7,094 nucleotides of DNA, taken from NCBI GenBank assembly GCA_013362555.1, contig JABFVX010000356.1, positions 1-7,094 of the forward strand. The letters are read 5' to 3'. Of this stretch, positions 1-5,415 are shown piece by piece. Made by a program: the position numbers and the translations under genes. Every line of letters begins with the position of its first letter. Position 1 is the stretch's first letter. The notes beneath the pieces were generated by a model that was not told the origin of the DNA, did not search any database, and worked only from the letters and a program-made list of their open reading frames with translations. This DNA is from Mycobacteriaceae bacterium (GTDB lineage: Bacteria > Actinomycetota > Actinomycetes > Mycobacteriales > Mycobacteriaceae).

Positions 1-998
1 CCGGGACTGGGGCCATTGTCGACCCGAATGCTCAGGCCGGTAGGCGAATAGCCGACGGTGACGGCCGCACGGGCCCCGGGAGCGTGCCGCACCACGTTGG
101 TGAGCGCCTCGCGGACGATGCGCGCCGCCGCGCCGTCCACCAGGCTGGGCAGTTTGCGGACGGCCCCGGTGACGGCCGTGTCGACGTCGACTCCCGCCGC
201 GCGGGCATGGTGGACCAGCACGTCGAGGTCGGTGACGCTCGGCACCGGGCCGGTGGGCGCGCCATCCGCGGCCCGAATGGATTTCAAAAGGGTGTGCACC
301 TCGCCGAGCGCGTCGCGGCTGGCGTCGCGTATGGCGACCAAGGCCGTCGCGGCCTGCTCCGGCTTGCGCGGCAGCAATTCCAGTGCCACGGCGGCCTGCA
401 CGTTGATCAGCGACAGGCTGTGCCCGAGCACGTCGTGCAGTTCGCGCGCAATGGCAAGGCGCTCGGCACTCGCCTGGCTGCGCCTGCGCTCCTGCTCTTG
501 CCTGCGGGCCGCGACGGCACGTTCCTGCCTGGCCTGCACCACCGCGCGCCGCTGCCGCACGCCCTCGGCGATACCGACCAGGACCGCCAGCCACGACGCC
601 AGCCCGACGGCCTGCCACCAGCTCGCCGACTTCACGTGCATCAGGGTCGGCACCGGCCACACGGTGAGCGCGTAGCCCAGGGGCACCAGCGGGTAGCTCC
701 GGGCCCGGCTGCCGTTGACACCCGCGTTCAGGAACGCGACCACCAGCGACAGGAAGATCGGCCCGTAGCCGTACCCGAGCAGGACGAAGGACGCGGCGGC
801 GGCAATCGCGCCGACCAACACCGGAACCGGATACGGCCGCCGCACCGCCACCAGCGCCGGCCCCACGACCAGCAACCCGTACCCGAGCGGCGACAGCTCA
901 ACCCCGAGGTTCCGGGCGGCGAAATGCCCGCCGACCAGCTGGACTACCGCCAGGACGGCGGCGATTCCCAGGTCCCGGGGCCGGACTCGAGCAGCCAT
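1..998 (-). CDS. Sensor histidine kinase, DesK/NarL type (HisKA_3), 3' end cut by window
   Basis: This is the membrane sensor of a two-component system, which would autophosphorylate on His and pass phosphate to a LuxR/NarL-type response regulator. The 332 visible residues begin with about five to six hydrophobic segments (roughly 11-28, 38-52, 57-75, 78-95, 105-120, 130-146). A charged Arg/Gln/Glu-rich helix (147-180) follows, then the H-box ARELHDVLGHSLS with the predicted phosphoacceptor His188. The N-box EALTNVVRHAPG has Asn301, and the G1 box begins at D327-N-G just before the window edge, so the last 60-80 residues of the ATPase domain are missing. The ATG is immediately preceded by an in-frame TAG, which fixes the start. 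No Shine-Dalgarno is visible; a -10-like box lies 6 nt upstream. The partner regulator should lie just beyond position 1. The family call is firm; the signal sensed is unknown. Confidence 0.9.
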   Translation of the reverse strand, partial: MAARVRPRDLGIAAVLAVVQLVGGHFAARNLGVELSPLGYGLLVVGPALVAVRRPYPVPVLVGAIAAAASFVLLGYGYGPIFLSLVVAFLNAGVNGSRARSYPLVPLGYALTVWPVPTLMHVKSASWWQAVGLASWLAVLVGIAEGVRQRRAVVQARQERAVAARRQEQERRRSQASAERLAIARELHDVLGHSLSLINVQAAVALELLPRKPEQAATALVAIRDASRDALGEVHTLLKSIRAADGAPTGPVPSVTDLDVLVHHARAAGVDVDTAVTGAVRKLPSLVDGAAARIVREALTNVVRHAPGARAAVTVGYSPTGLSIRVDNGPSP

Positions 999-1004
999 CT
1001 ACGC

Positions 1005-1033
1005 ACCGTAGCCCCGCCCGACCCGGCTGTCGT
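1005..1033 (-). promoter_or_regulatory. Putative leaderless promoter of the histidine kinase gene
   Basis: Reading the minus strand, TACGGT (1010-1005) fits the actinobacterial -10 consensus TANNNT and ends 6 nt before the ATG, so transcription would begin at or next to the start codon. ACGACA (1033-1028) sits 17 bp upstream and matches TTGACA at four of six positions. There is no ribosome binding site before the ATG, consistent with a leaderless mRNA. This is inferred from spacing and motif only. Confidence 0.45.
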
Positions 1034-1056
1034 CCGCCTCGGTGCGTACTTTGCCT

Positions 1057-1072
1057 CCCGGTTGCAACCGGG
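1057..1072 (-). terminator. Perfect 16-bp palindrome after the ligase stop codon (terminator or operator)
   Basis: CCCGGTTGCAACCGGG is a perfect palindrome lying 2 nt beyond the ligase stop codon (1077-1075) and upstream of the kinase promoter. As RNA it can form a six-pair GC-rich stem with a TGCA loop, which could end ligase transcription, but no U tract follows. A symmetric site of this kind could equally be a dimeric repressor operator. Its TTGCAA centre is not a RamB box because the flanking bases are G and C. Confidence 0.35.
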
Positions 1073-1074
1073 GG

Positions 1075-2667
1075 TCACGGCCCAGGGGGCAGGAGGGCAC
1101 GAACGGCGTCGATCGTGTCGGCTTCGGCGGGCGTCTTGTCGGGGCGGTAGCGCAGCACGCGGGCGAAGCGCAGAGCTACGCCGCCGGGATAGCGGGTGCT
1201 GCGCTGGGCGCCGTCGAGTTCGATCTCCACGACCAGCTCGGGGCGGAGGTAGACGGTGTGCTCGTCGCGGTGGCTTTCGTAATTCGGGAATTCGGCGGTC
1301 TGCCAGTGCAGCAGCTTGTCGGTGAGGCCTTTGAAGGTCTTGCCGACCATGACGGGCGGGCCGCCGTCCGGGTCGCGTGCGCCGAGATGCAGGTTGGACA
1401 GCGTCCCGGTGCGGCGGCCGTACCCCCACTCCGCGCCCAGCACCACCAGGTCCAAGGTGTGCTCGGGCTTGATCTTCTGCCAGGACCGCCCGCGCCTGCC
1501 CGCGGCGTACGGAGAATCGAGCGCCTTCACCACCACGCCCTCGTGGCCGGCCGCCAGCGCCGCGTCCAGATGCGCCGCCGCCTGCTCGGCGCTCGGCCGC
1601 ACCAGCGCGGGCACCCGGTGCGGGCCCGCGACCTCCGACAGTGCCGTCAAGCGCCGTTCCAGGGGCTCGTCCAGCAGGTCGACGCCATTGAGGTGCAGGC
1701 AGTCGAAGAAGAACGGGTGCAACAAGAGCTCGCGATTGACCGCGGCGCGGGCCTCGGACCCGAGCGCGGCGTCCGCACGGGGATGTGCGGACGGCGCAGG
1801 CCCGCGTCCGCCGTCCAGCACCGAGCCGAAGCGGCTCATCGACTCCTGGAACGAGCGCGGCCTGCCCGCGTCGTCCAGGGCCAGCGTCTCGCCGTCCAGC
1901 ACCACGCTGTGACACTCCAGGCCGCGGACCAGTGCCACGAGCTCGGGGACGTTCGCGGTGATGTCGCGCAGGGTGCGGGTGTACACCCAGACCGCGCTGC
2001 CCGCGCGGTGCACCTGGATCCGGGCGCCGTCGAGCTTGTACTCCACCTGCACCGCGCCGAGCTCGGCGACGGAATCCGCGGGCGTGCCGCCAGGCGCGGC
2101 CAGCATCGGGCGAATCGGCCTGCCGACCTCGAGCCGGAACGCGCTCAGCGCGTCCGCGCCGCCTGTCAGCGCCGCGGCGGCGGTGACAGGAAGCCTGCCC
2201 GACAGCATGAACGCCCGCCGCACCGCCTCCGGCGGCAGTCCGGCGGCCGCGGCCACGGCGTCGGTCATGACTCCTTCGAGCGCGCCATGCCGGAGCTCGC
2301 CGCCGACCAGGCGGACCAGAAAGTCCTGTTCGGCCGCCGTGGCCGCGGACAGCAGCCGGTGCAGCAGTTCGCCGCGCCGGGCCACCGCGCCCGGGCCCGC
2401 GGTGGCCGCGAGATCCGACAGCAGGCCGTCCACCTCGGCCACCGTGAGACTCGGCAGGGCGGCGGGCTGGGCCGCGGCGCTGGACAGAGTCCGCCAGCCC
2501 GCGCCGATCCGGCCCTGCCGCGGCTCGCCGGACAGCCAGCCCACCACCGGCTCGATCTCCGCGGGGTCCAGCGCCGACAGCGTCTGGCTCAGCGCTGTGA
2601 TCTTCGCCTTGCGCGAGCGAGTGGCGCCGACGGCCGCTGACGTCTTGATCACCTCCGTGAACAGCAC
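1075..2667 (-). CDS. ligB: ATP-dependent DNA ligase, LigB family
   Basis: The enzyme seals nicks in duplex DNA through a ligase-adenylate intermediate. The 530 residues fit the family layout: an N-terminal helical DNA-binding domain (about 1-180), the nucleotidyltransferase domain (about 185-400) and an OB-fold (about 401-525). Visible motifs are motif I EYKLDGARIQVHR with the adenylated Lys211, LDGE (257-260), motif III FFFDCLHLNG (319-328), motif IV EGVVVK (376-381) and motif V WQKIK (396-400). The N-terminus (MLFTEVIKTS, then VGWLSGEPRQGRIGAGW) resembles mycobacterial LigB as I recall it, at about 507 residues. The start is GTG; no ATG, GTG or TTG lies in frame between it and an upstream TAA. 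AAGGA abuts the GTG too closely to act as a normal ribosome site, while TACCGT 6 nt upstream suggests a leaderless start. In actinobacteria the essential replicative ligase is NAD-dependent LigA, so this is an accessory repair-type ligase, in line with its damage-type promoter. Confidence 0.94.
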   Translation of the reverse strand: MLFTEVIKTSAAVGATRSRKAKITALSQTLSALDPAEIEPVVGWLSGEPRQGRIGAGWRTLSSAAAQPAALPSLTVAEVDGLLSDLAATAGPGAVARRGELLHRLLSAATAAEQDFLVRLVGGELRHGALEGVMTDAVAAAAGLPPEAVRRAFMLSGRLPVTAAAALTGGADALSAFRLEVGRPIRPMLAAPGGTPADSVAELGAVQVEYKLDGARIQVHRAGSAVWVYTRTLRDITANVPELVALVRGLECHSVVLDGETLALDDAGRPRSFQESMSRFGSVLDGGRGPAPSAHPRADAALGSEARAAVNRELLLHPFFFDCLHLNGVDLLDEPLERRLTALSEVAGPHRVPALVRPSAEQAAAHLDAALAAGHEGVVVKALDSPYAAGRRGRSWQKIKPEHTLDLVVLGAEWGYGRRTGTLSNLHLGARDPDGGPPVMVGKTFKGLTDKLLHWQTAEFPNYESHRDEHTVYLRPELVVEIELDGAQRSTRYPGGVALRFARVLRYRPDKTPAEADTIDAVRALLPPGP

Positions 2668-2673
2668 TCCTTG

Positions 2674-2696
2674 ACGGTAGCCTTGACGTCCGACAA
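2674..2696 (-). promoter_or_regulatory. RecA-NDp/PafBC-type DNA-damage promoter of ligB
   Basis: On the minus strand the sequence reads TTGTCGGAC, exactly 8 nt, then TACCGT, then 6 nt to the GTG start. The published mycobacterial RecA/LexA-independent damage promoter, recognised with the PafBC activator, is tTGTCRgtg-N8-TAnnnT. The TTGTCR core, the following G, the 8-nt spacing and TANNNT all match; only the two weakly conserved bases before the spacer differ. The position just upstream of a DNA ligase start strengthens the call. Regulation by PafBC is an inference. Confidence 0.6.
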
Positions 2697-2732
2697 ACTC
2701 GGCCTGTTACGGGGTGGGGGCTTGGAGCGGGC

Positions 2733-2762
2733 TACCATCTGCCCGTTCTACTAATCGAGGAG
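2733..2762 (+). promoter_or_regulatory. -10-like box and strong ribosome binding site of the Pro-rich membrane protein gene
   Basis: CGAGGAG (2756-2762) lies 7 nt before the ATG at 2770 and is the only textbook Shine-Dalgarno in the window. TACCAT (2733-2738) fits the TANNNT -10 consensus but has no good -35 at standard spacing. Two TTGACG hexamers at 2671 and 2683 could act as -35 elements, though no good -10 lies 17 bp from either. The ribosome site is firm and the promoter weak. Confidence 0.5.
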
Positions 2763-2769
2763 TACCGAA

Positions 2770-3765
2770 ATGACCGGACCGTGGTGGGAGCAGAGCGGTC
2801 AACCGCAGGATCCGCAGCAGCCGCAGCCGTACGGCCCGCCCGGCGCGTCCGGGCCCGGACAGCCCTACGGCCCGCCGCAGCCCGATCCGTACTCCCAGCC
2901 GCAGCCCGCCTACAACCCTCCGCCTGCCCAGCCTGAGAATCCCTACCCCGCACCGGTGCCCGGCGCGACCTACCCCGCCGTGCCGCCCCAGCCCGGGATG
3001 CCGACCACCGGCCTCCCGCCGCAGCCCGGCATGCCGACCGCGGGAATACCTGCCGCGGGCATGCCCTCGGGCCCGAACTTCATGCCGCCGCAGCAGCCGT
3101 TTCCCGGCCACGGGCCGCAGCAGCCCCCGGCGGGGCCGAACAAGGCCCTGATCTTCGGCGGGCTCGGCGCGGTGGCGCTGATCGGCATCGTCGTCCTGAT
3201 CATCGTCATGGCGACGAGCGGCGGGTCGAGCAACAAGAAGAAGAACGAAGCCAAATACTCGCCGGACAAGATCACCAACAGCTGCGAGCTGGTCGACCCG
3301 AGCGTGCTGTCCAAGTGGGCCGCCAAGCCGGAGAAGACGCCCGAACACACCGAGTCCAAGGGCGGGTACGGCTATTCGTCGTTCAACTGCACCGCGGCCT
3401 ACAAGACCGACACCACGGGCGAGTACAAGAGCGCCCGCATGTACCTCTACGTGACGATGCGCAAAACCGAGAAGGACGCCAAGGAGTCCTACGACCGCTC
3501 GAAGGCCACATCCACCGGCAGCACCGGCACCGGCCAGGAGAACGGCGACGTCACAGGCATCGGGCAAGCTGCTTACTATCACTCGAAGAGCAACAGCTCG
3601 ACGTCCTCCAGCAGCGGCGACTACGAGGTCGGCGTGCTCGACAGCAACGTCACCTTCACACTGCACGTCTACGCGCTCGCCGACGAGAACGAAGTGACAC
3701 TGGCCGATCTCAAGGAAACCGCCGAGTCCCAGGCGAAGAAAGTCCTGGAGAAACTCGGCGGCTAA
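2770..3765 (+). CDS. Pro/Gln-rich single-pass membrane protein with extracytoplasmic domain
   Basis: Function is not recognised. The 331-residue protein has three parts. Residues 1-124 are Pro/Gln/Gly/Tyr-rich and probably disordered, with PYGPP, PPQP and a tandem QPGMPT repeat at 74-90. Residues 126-148 are one hydrophobic span (ALIFGGLGAVALIGIVVLII). After a Lys-rich NKKKN stretch, residues 165-331 form a soluble Ser/Thr/Lys-rich domain with Cys172 and Cys207, plausible disulfide partners, and an amphipathic C-terminal helix (310-329). No cleavable signal peptide is present, so the Pro-rich tail is probably cytoplasmic and the Cys domain outside. The CELVDPSVLSKW and FNCTAAY pattern recalls the DUF3558-like proteins of mycolate-containing actinobacteria, but I cannot confirm membership. 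The start is fixed by a strong ribosome site 7 nt upstream. It is divergent from ligB across about 100 bp and is followed by a perfect stem-loop, so it is probably monocistronic. Confidence 0.88.
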   Translation: MTGPWWEQSGQPQDPQQPQPYGPPGASGPGQPYGPPQPDPYSQPQPAYNPPPAQPENPYPAPVPGATYPAVPPQPGMPTTGLPPQPGMPTAGIPAAGMPSGPNFMPPQQPFPGHGPQQPPAGPNKALIFGGLGAVALIGIVVLIIVMATSGGSSNKKKNEAKYSPDKITNSCELVDPSVLSKWAAKPEKTPEHTESKGGYGYSSFNCTAAYKTDTTGEYKSARMYLYVTMRKTEKDAKESYDRSKATSTGSTGTGQENGDVTGIGQAAYYHSKSNSSTSSSSGDYEVGVLDSNVTFTLHVYALADENEVTLADLKETAESQAKKVLEKLGG

Positions 3766-3779
3766 CCACCCCCAGGCTT

Positions 3780-3830
3780 TCCGGAATGACCCGTGACGTG
3801 CGCTGGACGCACGTCACGGGTCATTCCGGA
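3780..3830 (+). repeat. Palindromic repeat element, copy 1 (perfect 23-bp stem-loop, probable terminator)
   Basis: The arms 3780-3802 and 3808-3830 are exact reverse complements (23 bp), separated by the 5-nt loop CTGGA. Each outer end is TCCGGAATGAC or its complement. The element starts 14 nt after the preceding stop codon and ends 22 bp before the ramB -35 box. A stem this long would end transcription well, although no U tract follows; such U-less hairpin terminators are proposed in actinobacteria. A second, diverged copy lies at 6830-6880. Confidence 0.85.
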
Positions 3831-3852
3831 CACAGGGTTGCTAACTCAAGCC

Positions 3853-3889
3853 TTGGCAGGGTTTGCAAACGAGTCGTAGTCTGACCGGT
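3853..3889 (+). promoter_or_regulatory. Leaderless promoter of ramB
   Basis: TTGGCA (3853-3858) and TAGTCT (3877-3882) are separated by 18 bp and resemble the sigma-A consensus. The -10 box ends 7 nt before the GTG at 3890, so the transcript would begin at the start codon. No Shine-Dalgarno is present. The spacer contains a RamB-like operator, listed separately. Confidence 0.6.
3861..3870 (+). promoter_or_regulatory. Putative RamB operator (autoregulation)
   Basis: GTTTGCAAAC is a perfect 10-bp palindrome containing TTTGCAAA, the core of the RamB binding motif known from Corynebacterium glutamicum. It lies between the -35 and -10 hexamers of the ramB promoter, where bound protein would block RNA polymerase. 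Negative autoregulation of ramB has been reported in Mycobacterium tuberculosis, which fits. No binding data exist for this sequence. Confidence 0.65.
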
Positions 3890-5299
3890 GTGGGCAAGAC
3901 ATATGTCGGCGCCCGGCTGCGGCAGCTGCGGACCGAGCGCGGGATGAGCCAGGTCGCGCTGGCGCAGGCGCTGGAGATCTCGGCCAGCTACCTGAACCAG
4001 ATCGAACATGACGTGCGCCCGCTGACGGTGCCGGTCCTGTTGCGCATCAGCGAAGTGTTCGGCGTTGACACCACCTTCTTCTCCTCGCAGGACGACACCC
4101 GCCTCATCGCCGAGCTGCAGGAAGTGGCGATGGACCAGGAGATGGGCATCGACGCCAATCCGCAGGAGATCGCGGAGATGGTCTCGACCCACCCGAGCAT
4201 GGCCCGGGCCATCGTCAATATGCACCGGCGCTACCGCAACACCTCGGCCCAGCTGGCCGCCGCCACCGAGGACCGCTTCACCGACGGCAGCGGCAGCGCC
4301 CGCATCAGCAAGCCGCACGAAGAGGTCCGCGACTACTTCTACCAGCGGCAGAACTACATCCACGAGTTGGACGCCGCCGCGGAGGAGCTCACCGCGAAGA
4401 TGCGTTTCCACCGCAGGGACGTCGCGGGCGAGATCGCCGCCAGGCTGCGCACCGAGCACGGCGTGCAGATCGTGGAGCGCATCGACCTCGGCGAGAACAT
4501 GCTGCACCGGTTCGACGCCGACACCCGAGTGCTGGAGATCTCGCCGCACCTGTCCGGCGGCCAGAAACTGTTCAAGTTCGCCGCCGAACTGGCCTATCTG
4601 GAGTGCGGCGAGCTGCTGGACAAGCTCGTCGAGGACGGCAACTTCAGCTCGGAGGACTCCCGCAAACTGGCGTACCTGGGCTTGGCCAACTACTTCGCGG
4701 CCGCGACCGTGCTGCCCTACAGCCGATTCCACGAGATCGCCGAAGACTTCCACTACGACATCGAACGGCTCTCGGCGTTCTTCGCACAGAGCTACGAGAC
4801 CATCTGCCACCGCCTCTCCACGTTGCAGCGGCCGAAGCTGCGAGGCGTGCCGTTCTCGTTCGTGCGGGTGGACCGCGCCGGAAACATGTCGAAACGACAG
4901 TCCGCCACCGGCTTTCACTTCTCCTCCAGCGGAGGGACGTGCCCGCTGTGGAACGTCTACGAGACCTTCGCCTACCCCGGCAAGATCCTGATCCAGATCG
5001 CCCAGATGCCCGACGGCCGCAAGTACCTCTGGGTGGCGCGCACCGTGGAGCGCCGCGCCGCCCGCTACGGCCAGCCGAGCAAGACCTTCGCCATCGGCCT
5101 CGGCTGCGAACTGCGCCACGCCTCCCGCGTCATTTACGCCGACGGCCTCGACCTCGACAACCCCAGCGCCACCCCCATCGGTGCGGGCTGCAGGGTCTGC
5201 GAGCGCGCCAACTGTCCGCAACGCGCGTTCCCGCCGCTCGGCAAGGCACTCGACATCAGCGAGCACCAAAGTACGATCGCCCCGTACGTCCTGCGCTGA
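3890..5299 (+). CDS. ramB: RamB-type transcriptional regulator of acetate/glyoxylate metabolism
   Basis: RamB is a cytoplasmic DNA-binding regulator that controls isocitrate lyase and other acetate/glyoxylate-cycle genes in corynebacteria and mycobacteria. The 469 residues have an XRE-type helix-turn-helix at about 7-62 (RQLRTERGMSQVALAQALEI, then SASYLNQIEHD), a central IrrE/M78-peptidase-like region (about 150-310) and the C-terminal DUF2083-type domain (about 320-469) of short-chain fatty acyl-CoA regulators. The C-terminal domain has Cys351, Cys406, Cys434, Cys437 and Cys442. The peptidase HExxH motif is replaced by AAELAYLE (231-238), as I recall for M. tuberculosis RamB, so it should not be a protease. 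I place the start at GTG 3890, giving VGKTYVGARLRQLRTERG, which aligns with the known family N-terminus; an upstream TTG at 3863 would begin inside the operator and ahead of the predicted transcript. Length is close to the M. tuberculosis protein. The family and symbol are secure; the regulon here is inferred. Confidence 0.96.
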   Translation: MGKTYVGARLRQLRTERGMSQVALAQALEISASYLNQIEHDVRPLTVPVLLRISEVFGVDTTFFSSQDDTRLIAELQEVAMDQEMGIDANPQEIAEMVSTHPSMARAIVNMHRRYRNTSAQLAAATEDRFTDGSGSARISKPHEEVRDYFYQRQNYIHELDAAAEELTAKMRFHRRDVAGEIAARLRTEHGVQIVERIDLGENMLHRFDADTRVLEISPHLSGGQKLFKFAAELAYLECGELLDKLVEDGNFSSEDSRKLAYLGLANYFAAATVLPYSRFHEIAEDFHYDIERLSAFFAQSYETICHRLSTLQRPKLRGVPFSFVRVDRAGNMSKRQSATGFHFSSSGGTCPLWNVYETFAYPGKILIQIAQMPDGRKYLWVARTVERRAARYGQPSKTFAIGLGCELRHASRVIYADGLDLDNPSATPIGAGCRVCERANCPQRAFPPLGKALDISEHQSTIAPYVLR

Positions 5300-5321
5300 C
5301 GCGGACAGCGGGCCCCCGGGC

Positions 5322-5348
5322 TTCCCATTCTTGGGAACTTCTTTGTTC
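5322..5348 (+). terminator. Possible intrinsic terminator of ramB
   Basis: TTCCCA (5322-5327) and TGGGAA (5332-5337) form a perfect 6-bp stem with a TTCT loop, followed by the T-rich CTTCTTTGTTC. It lies 22 nt after the ramB stop codon. The stem is short and only half G/C, so it would be a modest terminator. Confidence 0.45.
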
Positions 5349-5375
5349 ACAGATCGATCGCGATCAGATTACGTT
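5346..5375 (+). promoter_or_regulatory. Weak promoter candidate for the chorismate-lyase-like gene, with GATCGCGATC palindrome
   Basis: TTCACA (5346-5351) and TACGTT (5370-5375) are 18 bp apart and loosely fit -35 and TANNNT -10 elements, which would give a leader of about 35 nt to the GTG at 5416. The spacer contains the perfect palindrome GATCGCGATC (5356-5365), a possible operator. The support is motif spacing alone. Confidence 0.3.
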
Positions 5376-5415
5376 GCAGCACAACCGACACCGACGTCCC
5401 CACAATCCAGACGCA

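Noticed and set aside
1..20. D-N-G instead of a canonical DxGxG box in the kinase as a sign of inactivity
   Set aside because: The box is cut by the window edge, and DNG/ENG variants are, from memory, common in actinobacterial kinases of this class.
84..1325. 413-codon plus-strand frame across the kinase and the kinase/ligase gap
   Set aside because: It crosses two real genes antisense and reads as Arg/His-rich low complexity, as expected of a GC-rich shadow frame.
1042..2640. 532-codon plus-strand frame opposite the ligase
   Set aside because: Antisense shadow of ligB; Arg/Gln/Ala-rich with no recognisable motif, while the minus strand carries all ligase motifs in order.
2707..3666. 319-codon minus-strand frame opposite the Pro-rich membrane protein
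   Set aside because: Low-complexity Gly/Arg/Val/Leu mirror of the Pro/Gln-rich gene; the plus strand has the ribosome site, one span and a coherent outer domain.
3863..3889. Extending ramB upstream to the TTG at 3863
   Set aside because: It would start inside the operator palindrome and upstream of the predicted -10; the nine extra residues have no family counterpart, while GTG 3890 aligns with known RamB starts.
3821..5350. Long open frame of 509 codons on the minus strand opposite ramB
   Set aside because: It is the antisense shadow of ramB: the plus strand encodes a full-length recognisable family protein, while the minus reading has no domain and only compositional Val/Leu/Arg bias.
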